Source: Cristatella mucedo (taxonomy: Eukaryota; Bryozoa; Phylactolaemata; Cristatellidae). From it: DNA of 64,000 nucleotides. Made by a program: the position numbers and the translations under genes. The stretch spans positions 3,682,501-3,746,500 of the forward strand of contig WPIO01000013.1 of assembly GCA_009760855.2 (NCBI GenBank), in the 5' to 3' direction. The notes beneath the pieces are model-generated. The model was not told the origin of the DNA. It ran no database searches and was given only the letters and a program-made list of their open reading frames with translations. This document shows positions 40,815-57,728 of the stretch, one piece after another; position 1 is the stretch's first letter; each line of letters opens with the position of its first letter.

Positions 40815-42100
40815 CGGTAGGTAATAATAATAATAATACACTTGATAAAGTGCCCTCAGAGAAGTCAATCTCTTTCTAGGCGCTTTACATTTGCTTCCAA
40901 GGAAGCACGATCGAATGGTTAGTGGTAGCATGCTCAATAAACTACAAGAGTAACATGGTTAGGGTGACATGCATAGGATCAGCATGCAGTTGTGGTTAGT
41001 GGCAGCATGCACAGTGTCAGCACTCATAAGCACAAAAAGGACGAATCGCAGGGACCCACTAAATGCTGTGATAAATATGTACGTTTTTAGTTTCTTTTTA
41101 ATGTGATTAAGTCAGGAGATGTCGTGACGCAAGTTGTGAGTGAGTTCCAGGCTTTAAGAGCATACGAAATAAAGGCACGGTCTCCAAAGGATTTGAGATT
41201 TGTACAAGGTATGGGTAAACAGCTGGGTTCCGAAAAGCGAGTAACGATTGGCCTGGTGGGGCAGTAGATTTGTTAGATAGGCTTGAGCCAAAGAATGAAG
41301 AGAACTAAAAGTGAGTGATAAAACCTTGAATCGATGCGTTGCTTGACTGGGAGCCAGTGCAGGTCGGCGAGAAGTGGTGTGATGTGGCAACTGTGACGCT
41401 CACAACAGACAAGCCTAGCAGCAGAGTTTTGCACCAGCTGTAAGCGCCTGAGTGCACACGCCGGTAATGTAATGTAATGTAATGTAATGTAATGTATCTC
41501 CGTCAGTAAATCCACAAAGTCATAAAGACCATGTGGGTGTTACGCAGGAGAATGTTGTATAGCGCACTCACAGCCTAAGCGGCTTTCGGTACGCATTCGG
41601 TAGCCAACAGACTTCGTCTCACACAACAAAGAGAAAGTGGGAAGCATAGCAGAGTCAGGAGAGCAGTTGAGGTAGTGAGTAGCATAGAAGTAGCAGCTCT
41701 GGACCGCTGGAAAGGATGAGCCATAGTCGGCAGTAGGAGAGTAGTTGTCGTTGCGTAAGAATTGTGGAAGCGAGTTCCACAGTCTAGGACCTGCAGAGCT
41801 CAAGCTTCTGTCGCCAACTGTCTTTAAGCGGAGGAATGGGACAGCTAATTTATTGTCCACACAGGACCTGAGGGCGCGAACAGGCTGAAACTGATGCAGC
41901 AGTTCAGCTAGGTATGAAGAAGCCAAGCCGTGGCGGGCCTTGTGGGTCAGCGTAGACCAGCAAGCAGTGAGTTACATGAGTCTAGATGAAATGTCACAAA
42001 TGCATGTATCAATTTAGAAGTGGTATCTCTGTCTAACCAAGCCCGAATTTTAGCAATTTTATGTAGCTGAAAGTAGACAGGACTTAACTGTGCCATTCAC
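40815..42100 (-). mobile_element. LINE-B 3' half, interrupted by LINE-A
   Basis: Tail and stem-loop at 40820-40895, C-terminal codons (41390-41154 and 41515-41463 minus) and, after the LINE-A insertion, TAGACCAGCAAGCAGTGAGTTAC… to ~42080. Confidence 0.88.
41464..41951 (-). mobile_element. LINE-A 3' fragment nested in LINE-B
   Basis: (ATGTA)n tail at 41464; ORF piece 41926-41540 ends CECAIQHSPA. Removing 41464-41951 rejoins GCCGG and TAGACCAGC as in the uninterrupted LINE-B at 47780. Confidence 0.93.
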
Positions 42101-42104
42101 CGCA

Positions 42105-42714
42105 CGAAGGCGTGAAACAGATAGTCATTCTAATCTGACTCACTCAGCAGTGTGGGTTACTGGTTTTGCTCTTTTTTTTATATCTCGAAGGACTTTCATC
42201 TAGTTCTTATGCAACTAAAATCAGACGTTGCAAAGCTTCACTTTAACCGCAGACGAACGGCTCTCGATTTCCAGCATTAGCACGTTTCCGCATCCTTCCT
42301 TTGATGTGTCATTCACAACTCAGTCGGACTTGTTGCTCTCCGGTGACGTACATCCCAGCCTTGCACTCTTATTGAGTTCATAAAGGACTCGAAGTGGGGC
42401 GCAGCTGAGCGACTTGAGACAGAATAGCTAACGTTGTGATATGCGAATATTCTTATTCGAAAGCATTTCCGACAGACAGGCTGAGTATCCTTCGGAAGAG
42501 TCCAGACGGCGGCTCGTTACTCAAGCTCGTGCGACTAAGGCGGTGAGGTTGCGACCTCATGAAACCGACCGGCGCTCGCCACCGCCCGGGCGAGCGGCGT
42601 CACTTGCTCTCGACCGAAGCTTTCCGTCACGTCGTCCCAGCGAGTGTTTACGACACCACCTTGCGGTGCAGGACTCTGGGCGTCTCTCCTCAGAGTGATA
42701 TGAATGCAAAAAAT
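42105..42714. other. No gene recognised
   Basis: Nothing seen. Confidence 0.5.
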
Positions 42715-42715
42715 C

Positions 42716-42790
42716 AAAAATGCCTACAAAGAGATTGAGAGTTCTCTCAGGGCGCTATAACAAATGTATTATTATTGTTATTTTTATTGT
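42716..42790 (+). mobile_element. LINE-B 3' end fragment, degenerate
   Basis: ATGCCTACAAAGAGATTGAGAGTTCTCTCAGGGCGCTATAACAAATG + (ATT)n. Confidence 0.8.
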
Positions 42791-42834
42791 AGGGTTCTCA
42801 GGATACGCGAATCTAAGAGACCGAGCAACGCGCT

Positions 42835-43265
42835 ACAGACCAGGCGCTTGCAGTCGGTGCAAAACTCTGCAGCTCTCAGGCTTGTCTGTCTGTCGTGAGC
42901 GTCGCAGCACACCACTTCTAGCTGACCTGCACTGGCTCCCAGTCAAGCAACGCATCGACTTCTAGGTTGTGTCACTCACTTTCAGGTTCCTCCATTCTTT
43001 GGCTCCAGCCTACCCTACTAGATCTACTCCCAGCACCGGGCTCAGCATCGCACCGCCGGCATTTCTGAATCTAATCGTTTACCTATTACCCCATACGAAC
43101 TTTAGAGGTCGTGCCTTTAGTTCGTATGCTTCCAAAGCCTGGAACTCGCTTCCGACTTGCGTGACGACATCTCCTGACTTGACCACATTTAAAAAGAAAC
43201 TAAAACGCATTTTCGGCAGCATTTAGCGGGTCCGCGCGAGCGATTCGTCCTCGGAGCGCGGTCAC
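42835..43265 (+). mobile_element. LINE-B C-terminal fragment grading into a G+C-rich island
   Basis: Codons match LINE-B (CGER…LLADLHWLPVKQRIDF; YASKAWNSLPTCVTTSPDLTTFKKK). Its last part (GCAGCATTTAGCGGGTCCGCGCGAGCGATTCGTCC) follows the LINE-B 3'UTR but with many A/T positions replaced by G/C. Confidence 0.8.
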
Positions 43266-43660
43266 GGGTGCGCCGACGCTGTGCACGCTACCGCTGCAGC
43301 TCCTCTGCGCCCGTCGCCGCCGCCGCCGCGGCGACGACGGCGGCGGCGGCGGCGATCCCGGCAATCCGTGGTCGCGCAGTCCTTAGCACTGGTCGCGGAA
43401 GCCGACCTGAACTGGACGAGCCTCGACGCGCGGTACGAACGCGGCACGGACCCAGCTCGGAGGGGCGCGATGGCGGCGGCGGCGGAAATAAAGCCAGCCT
43501 TGAAATGGTGATGAATAGGAGACATGAGATTGGGAATCCAAACAGTTCGATTAAAGTAATTAATTTAATTAATATAACAGTTATGATTATATAATATAAT
43601 TATTATAAATTAAAACTAAATATAAATTAATTAATATGAAAATAATATACTAAATATGAT
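43266..43660. other. Extremely G+C-rich, CpG-dense sequence then A+T-rich stretch
   Basis: CGG/GCC triplet runs at 43310-43480 give ORFs in many frames without motifs; 43550-43660 is A+T-rich. Confidence 0.6.
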
Positions 43661-43663
43661 TCA

Positions 43664-43790
43664 TTTGTATAGCGCCCCAAGAGATCTATCCAGAAGCTTT
43701 TCGTACGCGCGCGCCGCAGGGCTCGAGCCCACGAGCTCGATCGTCAAAGGCGATGACGCCCATCATCGGCAGATGAGGGCGATTGCGGCG
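43664..43790 (-). mobile_element. SINE-2 copy, G+C-shifted
   Basis: TATAGCGCCCCAAGAGATCTATCCAGAAGC… then GCAGGGCTCGAGCCCACGAGCTCGATCGTCAAAGGCGATGACGCCCATC: same order as other SINE-2 copies in reverse. Confidence 0.7.
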
Positions 43791-44430
43791 ACCGCCGAGC
43801 CGCCGCGAGTCTAGCGGCGACTCGGCGCGCATTCGGCGCGCATTCGCTGCGCGGCGCTCTGCAACGTATGCAAGAATGTCGGTGCAAGCCGCCGGCAATA
43901 GGGGCCAGCTCTTCGAAAGTGTGCCCCGCGGCGCCACGCTCTGCCGAGGGCGACGCTGCTGCTGGCGACGAATCGACTATTTAGCAGCGCAAACGAGAGC
44001 CGACGGCGTCGGCAGAGCGCGGCACCGCCGCCGCAGTCGTCGTCTTTCTAGAGAGTAGCTTCGCCGCGTTCGCTGCGCTCTCCGCTTATGGCGCTCGCCG
44101 GAGTACAGGAAGATAGGATCGCCTGCTGCTGCCGCTGCTGCTGCTGCCGGACCGGAGCCGGAGCTCTTGATGCAGCGACGCCGCAGGAGAGCTGCTTTCC
44201 CTCCGAAGCTGCGAGACCCGGACGCAGCTCGCGGGCGGCGGCTCGCGCGCTGCCAGATTGACGGAGACCGCGAGCGGAGCCGAGGCGAACTGCCTATGAC
44301 CGCGCGCGACCCTCGCTAGTTCGGATAGCGACAGAGCGCGCGTGCAATGAAGGCGCAAAGCCTTACGCGAAGCGCCGACGATAGCGATACAGCGCTCGAT
44401 ATACATCCTGCACGCGGCGCTAGCTGCGTC
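43791..44430. other. G+C-rich island, no gene recognised
   Basis: Includes a GCGCATTCGGCGCGCATTCG tandem near 43826. Confidence 0.5.
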
Positions 44431-44432
44431 GT

Positions 44433-44588
44433 CGTAATAGAAAAGGCACGACACAACGAGCCCGTACATTACGTAATAGAAAAGGCACGACACAACGAGC
44501 CCGTACATTACGTAATAGAAAAGGCACGACACAACGAGCCCGTACATTACGTAATAGAAAAGGCACGACACAACGAGCCCGTACATTA
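44433..44588. repeat. Four perfect 39-bp tandem repeats
   Basis: The unit begins CGTAATAGAAAAGGCACGAC; copies start at 44433, 44472, 44511 and 44550 and are identical. 39 is a multiple of three, so frames on both strands stay open (13-residue peptide repeats), but no gene context is seen. Confidence 0.97.
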
Positions 44589-44764
44589 CGGCTGTTGCGA
44601 CAGGTGAGCGCCTTCCAGCCGACAGAGCTAACAGACTGCTCGCGCAGCTGCTCGCGCTCAGCACTAGGACTCACCGACCAGTAACTACACCGTTGCTCCA
44701 ACAGAGCGACTGTCGTCCGTCAGGCCCTTGCCTTATATGGCGGCCAGGTCATGAGTCATGCAAC

Positions 44765-44925
44765 GATAGCTAACTTAACGGCGTCATTTGTGTAGCGGCA
44801 AAAGTGGCTTGTCGGCTATCACCACCACTTGCAGTTGGCAATAATGGATCGCTCACTGCAGGATTCGAACCCATGACCTCGGTCGTGAAGAGCGAACACT
44901 CTACCTCCGGGGCTCTCAATCTCGT
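44765..44925 (-). mobile_element. SINE-1 copy
   Basis: CATTTGTGTAGCGGCAAAAGTGG … CCACCACTTGCAGTTGGCAATA … GCAGGATTCGAACCCATGACCTCGGTCGTGAAGAGCG. Confidence 0.85.
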
Positions 44926-44929
44926 TGCA

Positions 44930-46725
44930 TAATCAATGCATAATAACACTCAGCGCTGCTCATAAGCCTCGGCTTATCGCCACTATTACACAAGCGGCTC
45001 AGTTCTAATTTAATGGCAAAGCTCCCAGTTCGCAATCGAGGTTTAACTGTCCAGCTCATAGTTCACAGTCGCGGGGCATTGCAGCGCCCGGTTCCCGCAG
45101 CAGGGCTGTCTCGCTGGCGCTCGATAGCAGACCGAAGCGCGCCGGAAGCAGACCGCAGCGCACCGGAAGTTCGACGGTCGCAGTCAGAAGCGCTGGCGGT
45201 GGGGCCACCGCTCGGCTCCTGCGGTCGCCCCGCGGTCTCGTCGCCCGGCCGCGCGCGGCCACAGTTGAGGCCGACCGCTGCGGCGGAATTCGTCTCCTCC
45301 GATTACTCGCGCGCCGGGCCGACAATACCCGGCGCCGCGAGCGGCCGTTGGGCATCTGTCGCGAAACGCGATACGTCGCGTCGGCCAGACAGCCAGATAA
45401 CGTTGGCGCGGTAAAGGACGCGAAGGGTACGCGCGTACCCGCCGGAAATGCGCCAGCCGCGTCGCTCGAAAGGAACGCTCTCAGGCGCATTCGCTGGTGC
45501 CGACCGTCGGCGCTCGCCTGTCGTCGCGCGCACTGCTGCTGTCGACCTTGACTCGGCGCGCCAGCCAGATCGCCTCGCGCCGACGGACGAACGGACCCGC
45601 TGGAATGCTCGGTCGCGCGCGCGGACGCGCGGACGGCGTCCTACCCTCTGGCGCCAGCCAGCCAGCCTGCCAGCCGGTCGGTCTCGCAGACGTCGGCGCT
45701 CGCGTCGCGGCGCCTGCAGAGGGCGCGCGCCGCGACTGCTCCGCCTCCGACCGGCGCTCGCCAGTCGCAGTCCGCCTCCGACCGGCGCGCGCCAGTCGCG
45801 GGTGTGGCTGGAGCGGCGCCGCCGCCGCGTCGCCGCCGCCGCCTTGGCGCCGGGCTAGTCGGCGGCGGCCCGAGGCGCACGCCGGAACTGGCTAAGCAAG
45901 GCTTAGCCGTTTCGTCGTAGCCCTCGATTTAAAGCAGAGTGCTACTCGCGCTTCGTGACCCAGTCACGTGACCCAGGCGGCGGGCTTGAGTCCTGCGGCG
46001 GGCATTCGGAAGCGGCCGACGCTGAATGCCAGATTCGACCCGACGGACGACGCTCAGTGCGCGGACGCGACAGGATCTCGCATCGATCTGCCATTTTGCA
46101 CGCGACGGCGGCGATTAAAGCGGCGACAGTCTTAATGATTAACGGTTCGCACGAACGGCAAACGCGGCCAACAGTGAAACGCTCCGCCTCTGCACGGCGC
46201 AATGCGGAGTGATACGGCGCCGCCGAGTCTGTGCGGGGCGCGCTTTCGCGAACCGTCCAGAGGTCGCAAGGGAACTCGCGCCCCCTAGCGGCCACCACGA
46301 CGCGAGGGCGGCGATGGCGAGAGGCCAACGGTTGACTCGATCGGCGTCGCAGCAGCTCCCGGCGCGGACGCGCGCGCTGCGCTGCGGAACTTCGGGTCAG
46401 GCGACGGCGTTGTTTTTGAGCAACCGTGCGGGTGCCCGCCATTTGACCCGGTTCGCGAATGCGACACGGATCGCTGAAATCCCATATCCTGCGGCGGGCG
46501 GGCGAGCAACCTGCATCAATGAAGTCCGGCAAATCCATTGCAGGCGCTCGTGATCTGTGCTGCGGTTGACGCTACTGCAGGTGAACAGCGGCAGCTGCCG
46601 CCACAGTGAGAGAGCTCCAAGTGAATCAACCGCTGGCCGGTGCCCCTCAGCAATGCAACTTCACGCCGCCAAGGGAGATACGAGGCATTTTTTAACGATG
46701 AAATAATAGCAATACGTTTGCATTG
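44930..46725. other. G+C-rich island, no gene recognised; possible SINE-1 remnant
   Basis: Short tandem duplications occur near 45118-45160 (AGCAGACCGMAGCGCRCCGGAAG) and 45750-45800 (GACCGGCGCKCGCCAGTCGC). 45940-46005 (GCTTCGTGACCCAGTCACGTGACCCAGGCGGCGGGCTTGAGTCCTGCGGCGGGC) resembles a G+C-shifted SINE-1 head. ORFs up to 198 codons overlap on both strands; judged non-coding. Confidence 0.5.
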
Positions 46726-46728
46726 CAC

Positions 46729-50285
<3,557 letters not shown>

Positions 50286-51055
50286 CTTTCGCTCGAGTTC
50301 CACAGTTTAGGACCTGCAGAGCAAAAGCTTCAGTCGCCAACAGTCTTTAAGCGAGAAACGAAACAGCTTATTTATTGTCCATAGATGACCAAAACGGACG
50401 AGGAGGCTTAAACTGATGCACCAGTTGCTTAGGTACGAAGGCCGTGGCGGGCCTTTCGGATCAGCGTAAGACCTTTACTCTGCAACCGTTGATCAACCAG
50501 AAGTCATTGAAGCTCCTTCAGCAAAGCAGACAAGTGATCAAACCTCTGGGATTCGTTAACTAGCCCTGCAGCCATTTTATGCACCAGCTGCAGGGGCCTT
50601 GTGGCTTTTTTAGGTGTCCCAGCAAAAATGGAACTGCAATAATCCAGCCGAGCCAGAATCAGGGAGTTAATTAATTTATATCTGCCGCCGATGCGCGACG
50701 CAAGGTTCAAGGCCGGTATTCCGTCGCGCGTCGTCTTCTGCAACCGTCGTAAGCCGCCGCGGTTGACAGTCCCTAACCTTAGATAGGGATCGAATGAGAT
50801 GGCTGGCTGTGGAGGCAGTCTTCTTAATAAAACTTTCAAAATGTAGGCAGCAGTCAAACGCAACACCGAAACTCCGAGCTCGTGGTGGCGATCGAACAAT
50901 AGCACAGCCCATTAGAAGAGCAGTCGTCTAGTCTAAACACACGCCGACTGTGGGTGGGTTTCCTACGAACGGTAGTTCCGCTTTATCGGCGTTAATTTTA
51001 AGGAAATTAGCCGACATTCAGGATCTAATGTCTGCGTGGCAAGCGTTCAGTTAAC
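50286..51055 (-). mobile_element. LINE-A fragment, degenerate
   Basis: Reverse LINE-A codons from FSSAGP-x-LW (50300) to the 'NFLKINADKAELPF' region (~50990). It carries an ~85-bp G+C-rich insertion at about 50682-50766 and many substitutions. Confidence 0.8.
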
Positions 51056-51059
51056 CACT

Positions 51060-53460
<2,401 letters not shown>

Positions 53461-53467
53461 TGTGAGT

Positions 53468-53640
53468 TCAGCGGCTTTTAAGGTAAACAGCAATCGCTAC
53501 AGCCTCGGGCCAAAATTGCAGGTGAAAACTTGAAATGTGCGGCACCGATCTAGCCATTTCGTGAACGATCTGATTAATGCACTCTGCGACGTCACTCTCC
53601 TGCGGCGTGTAGGATGCTGTCGGGTGATGAACGACACCTC
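53468..53640 (-). pseudogene. Ty1/copia-type retrotransposon integrase fragment
   Basis: Codons give VVHHPTASYTPQESDVAEC, then NQIVHEMARS, and FWPEAVAIAVYLKSR. These match the copia integrase core end ('YTPQ-NG-AER-NR-I-E-AR … FW-EAV-TA-YL-NR'), with Ser-Asp for Asn-Gly and Cys for Arg. Only ~57 codons are present; the 18-bp palindromic array interrupts the upstream side. An old relic. Confidence 0.75.
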
Positions 53641-53722
53641 GATCGGCGCCGATCAGCTGATCAGCGCCGATCAGCTGATCAGCGCCGATCAGCTGATCAG
53701 CGAAGATCAGCTGATCAGCGCA
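53641..53722. repeat. Array of an 18-bp palindrome-bearing unit
   Basis: GATCAGCTGATC (a 12-bp palindrome) recurs at 53651, 53669, 53687 and 53705, joined by AGCGCC or AGCGAA. Confidence 0.95.
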
Positions 53723-53758
53723 GACTGCCTCGAGCAGTTCTCCGTCGCCGATATCTAT

Positions 53759-53796
53759 GCGGCGCTCCGACTTCTTCGAAGAAGTCGGAGCGCCGC
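53759..53796. repeat. Perfect 38-bp palindrome
   Basis: GCGGCGCTCCGACTTCTTC followed directly by its exact reverse complement. Confidence 0.97.
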
Positions 53797-53951
53797 CTGC
53801 TGTTGCGTAAATGCGCCTCGGAGTCCTCAACCTGAATCTCTATCGGCTCCGGCTCCGGCTCGAATGCGAATGCGGCAGCCGCAAAGGCGACTCGGCCGCC
53901 GATTCGGAGCTGCCAGCTTTAAAGTTATCAGCTTCTCTCTTTCGCTTGAAA

Positions 53952-54042
53952 CATTGAATGTAAAGCGCCTAGAGAGAGATTAAGTTCTCTGAGGGCGCTT
54001 TATCAGGTGAATTATTATTATTATTATTATTATTGTTATTGA
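53952..54042 (+). mobile_element. LINE-B 3' end fragment
   Basis: TTGAATGTAAAGCGCCTAGAGAGAGATTAAGTTCTCTGAGGGCGCTTTATCAGGTG + (ATT)n. Confidence 0.92.
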
Positions 54043-54285
54043 GCGACCTTACAGCCCGCCTTGGGCTGGCGGTCTACCGCGGTGAACTCTGGCCTCTCCG
54101 TCAATAATACCGAGCAGCATGAGCGGTCGCGCCTTTTTGTCAGGTCTTTGATCGGCGTCTACCGCGACGAGAGCCGCTTTTCCATTGTAGCGGTCATCGG
54201 GGGATAGGCACTTGCAGCCTCCTTTTCAGCCGCTGATGGAAAAAGCCTGCTGCTCTGCACAAAGCCAATAATCGCGAGATCTCGC

Positions 54286-55049
54286 TCATTTCCCTCGCTT
54301 CTAGCGCCATCGTCAGACGTTACCAGGACCGTGGCGGCGAATTTAGCAAGCAGGACAGGGACATTCACTCCCGTCGCAGGCAACTGGTCTGAAAGCGCCT
54401 TCACCCAAATTTTAGGAAATCCATGACGTGGCGAGATCTCGCGAACTTTCCCCACTTCCCTCGGTTATCCGAAGCTGCGAAAACAAGCTGTCGGTGCAGG
54501 AAGAGCCTGATTGGTCGGGCTTGTCGTAGCGCGCGTCTTTGATTCTAGCTTTTTCCAAGAATCATAAGAGCGAGACACGCTGTGGCTAAGCCAGATCTCT
54601 CACCAATTCCGCGTCGGATAGCGCCAGCTCCTCAAGCGAGGCGAGGCTTTCGACGAGCGCCCGTCTAAGCACCGCTGCGCTTTTCCGATCGCCCCAATGC
54701 CGGCCAACATCGCTCTTAATATTAATAATAATAATAATGCACTTGATAAAGCACCCTCAGAGAACTCAATCTCTTTCTAGGTGAGCCTGAATGCAGCAGA
54801 GTGGTTAGCCGAGGGGCGTCCGTCCCAAGGGGCGTCCGCTTGCATGGCTCGCATTGTGTAGTTCATCCTAGCCGTGGCCGAGAGTCGCCAGTCAGCGCGA
54901 CCTCAGCTACGCCTATTTAGACAAGCAAGCGTCGAGGTAAACCAAACTGCGAGCGCGAGCTCCAACCGAGCGAGCGAGCCATTCAGTGCGGCGTCAACTC
55001 CAGTGGCCCCACCGTCATCAATCAGCCGCTTCGAGCTGCCGCGTCATAA
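54286..55049. repeat. Duplicated block, copy 1
   Basis: 54286-54780 matches 57737-58236 at very high identity and 54780-55049 matches 58818-59090. It includes a LINE-B tail (54722-54780, minus). ORFs in it (98 codons at 54159-54455 minus; 111 codons at 54874 plus) are shared between copies but lack known motifs. Confidence 0.9.
54722..54780 (-). mobile_element. LINE-B 3' end inside duplicated block copy 1
   Basis: AATAATAATAATGCACTTGATAAAGCACCCTCAGAGAACTCAATCTCTTTCTAGG, cut off exactly where the second half of the block begins. The longer version is at 58172-58665. Confidence 0.88.
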
Positions 55050-55123
55050 TGATGAAGCTTCGTCGCTGCGTCGCTCGCGCACTTTGAGGCGTCTGCTTTG
55101 CCGGCGGCTCATCGACTGGCGTA

Positions 55124-55178
<55 letters not shown>
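55124..55178. repeat. (GGC)n trinucleotide repeat
   Basis: About 18 uninterrupted GGC units. Confidence 0.97.
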
Positions 55179-55354
55179 GCTCAGAGAGCCGGGGCGACGC
55201 GATAGCTAGACAGTCGGGGCGATAGAGGTCGGCGGCGGCCGACGACTTCGACGGTGGCCGCGCGGCGGCGTCGTCGCGGCCGCCGCTCGTTTTCCCCGCT
55301 TCCCAGCCGAAGCTGCGGGGCTGCGGGCGAGCTGGAAGTGAATCCGGCGTAAAC

Positions 55355-55380
55355 AGCGCGCGCGCGCATGCGCGCGCGCT
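55355..55380. repeat. (GC)n near-palindrome around CATG
   Basis: AGCGCGCGCGCGCATGCGCGCGCGCT; alternating purine-pyrimidine, a Z-DNA-prone sequence. Confidence 0.9.
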
Positions 55381-55384
55381 TGGA

Positions 55385-56280
55385 AAACCAATAAGTGAAT
55401 GCCGCCGCCTCCATAAATGCCAGCGAGAAGTGTCCCGCTCCGGGTCCATAGATCCTAAATGGCGGCTACTTAAAGGCATTTCGCACGGGTCAGGCCCAGT
55501 ACTGCTTGTAATTGGATCAGGTCAAGGACATTGCCGTGTTCGCGGACTCCGTTCGCGTGGCGAGTGGCTGCCCTCACGCTGTGGCAAATGCGACGTGCAA
55601 CTTGAGCAGCACGAAAAGCCACTGCAGCGCTGCAAACGAGCACCGACGCTGCGTGCGCATTATGCGCTTATTTTCTCATCTGTCTATACCCGCGCATATG
55701 CCGCGACGGATGCCGCAAAGCGATAGCCTGGACCAATCGGTGCCTCCGCGGAGAGACGTGCCGGTCTGGGTCGCTGGCTCGCAGCTGCAATGGCCCGGCG
55801 GCCTGGTACGCTGGCCACCCTCGAAGCACTGCCAGTCGAAATCGAAATGCAGGGATCGCACTCGCCTCGTTTTGGAGCTGGTGGCTTCAGCTACTGATGT
55901 CAGCAGGACGCGCCCGTTTTTCCCTATCAGCTCAGCGATCTCCCTTTGCCGCGCTTAGCCCTACTTTAATCCGGCTCATGCGGCAGCCATCAATCATCCA
56001 TTTATCTCGCTCGGGACGACTGAAGTAGAAAGTATCGGAGGTACTATGGCCGTACTATAGACGAGCCAATCACGCAACGGAGGAGAAACAGCCGGAAGCC
56101 ACGGGAAAAGTACGCAGACAGGCAGGACTCGCTAGCACGGAGCGTTACAGCGTCACGCAACGGGCTGAGTGGGGTGAGGGGCTGCAAGGGGGGCGGGGAG
56201 AGGCCGAAGACCTCTTTTCTCTACCTCCAGAATCAAAGGGCCTGCAGATCGTTGCACCAACCATGAGACTCGAGACGAGA
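55385..56280. other. No gene recognised
   Basis: A 148-codon ORF at 55512-55958 (+) has no motif; possibly chance in G+C-rich DNA. Confidence 0.45.
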
Positions 56281-56282
56281 GG

Positions 56283-57422
56283 TTTTATAATAATAATAAT
56301 GATAAACCTAATGGTACACTTAATATGGCATGCTCAGAAAAATCAATCTCTTTCTATGCACTTCGCATTTGTTGCAGGAGAAGCGCGATCGAATGGTTAG
56401 TGGTAGCATGCTCAATAAACAACAAGAATAGCATGGTAAGTGGTGAAATGAGCAGGGTCAGTACGCCAGTATGGGTAGTGGCAGCTTGCACAGTGTCAGC
56501 ATGCATAAGCACATAAAGGTCGAATCCCATAGACCCACTAAATGCTGAGATAAGTAGATGCATTTTAGTTTCTTTTTAAATGTAGTTAAGTCAGGAGATG
56601 TCGTGAAGCAAGTCGGGAGTGAGTTCCAGGCTTTGGGAGCGTACGAACTTAAGGCACGGTCTCCAAAGGATTTGAGGTTTGTACAAAGTATAGGTAAACA
56701 GATAGATTTTGAAAAGTAGGTGGTACGATGCTTAGTATGGTGAGGCAGTATATCTGATAGGTAGGCTAGAGCCAAAGAATGAAGGGACCTGAAAGTGAGC
56801 GACAAAACCTTGAAGTCGATGCATTGCTTGACTGGCAGGCAGAGCAGGTCGGCGAGAAGTGATGTGCTGTGGCAACTACAATGCTCACGACAGACAGCCT
56901 AGCTGCAGAGTTTGCAACAGCTGTGAGCACCTGATTGCACAGGCTGGTAGACCAGCAAGCAGCGAGTTACAGAAGTCAAGACGGGATGTCACAAATGCAT
57001 AGACCAATATAGATGTGGTATTTCTGTCGAAACAAGCCCAAATTTTAGCAATGTTATGAAGCTGAAAGTAGGCACACCTGACTGTGGAGCTGACGTGGTA
57101 GTCTAATAAAAGGCCACTTTGGAACATAACGCCTAGGTTTGGTGCAGATTCAACAGGAGACATGCTGGCAGAGCCGATTGGGATTGTTAAAATTTCCAAT
57201 TTCGGAATCACACTCGGTTTGCCTATGATTAGTAAGTTGGTTTTATCATCATTCAATAAAAGAAAATTTGCTGCCATCCATGTGCGGATGTCATCAATAC
57301 ATGCAGCAAGGGAGTTGAGAGAATTCGACGTGCTTGGCGGCTGGGAGGAATCAAAGCAAAGGTACAGCTGTGAGTCATTTGCATATAAGTGAAAGCTTAC
57401 ATTGTCCCTGGCAGTCACGTCC
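56283..57422 (-). mobile_element. LINE-B 3' half with RT motif C altered
   Basis: Tail at 56283, C-terminal codons 56805-56458, and a 177-codon ORF (57418-56885) with FHLYANDSQLYLCFDSSQP. Asn replaces the first Asp of the YADD motif, so this copy's RT would be inactive. It continues with NFLLLNDDKTNLLIIGKP and SRLDFCNSLLAGLPACAI. It abuts LINE-A head-on at 57423. Confidence 0.88.
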
Positions 57423-57728
57423 GTATCCTGGATGTCAAAAAACTTTCTGAAACTACATGACGAGAAAACCGAACTGCTGCTCTTAGGACGCCCTAAGCGT
57501 GTGGCTGGATTAAAAGGTTTTGCTCTTCTACTAGGTGATGCTGCTGTGCGACCCTCACCACGTGCTCGAAATTTAGGTGTCGTTTTTGACAGCTGCCTAA
57601 ATTTTAAAAGCTTCGTTCAGAAGACTGCTTCTACAGCTAGCCATCACGTCCGATCCCTATCCAAGATTAGGAGCTGACTTCCACAGTGACTTGCAAAAAA
57701 TTTAACTAGCTCCTTAGTTTTGTCATTC
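57423..57728 (+). mobile_element. LINE-A fragment, left part
   Basis: SWMSKNFLKLHDEKTELLLLGRPKRVAGLKGFALLLGDAAV … SLSKIRS, cut at ~57728 where the duplicated block begins. Confidence 0.88.

Noticed and set aside
44433-44588. CRISPR-like array
   Set aside because: The four units are perfect and directly adjacent with no unique spacers; it is a plain tandem repeat.
45056-46538. Several 130-198-codon ORFs on both strands
   Set aside because: Same compositional effect; mutually overlapping and motif-free.
54874-55209. 111-codon ORF shared with 58909-59304
   Set aside because: Conservation is explained by the duplicated block; ends in a GGC-repeat translation and has no motif.
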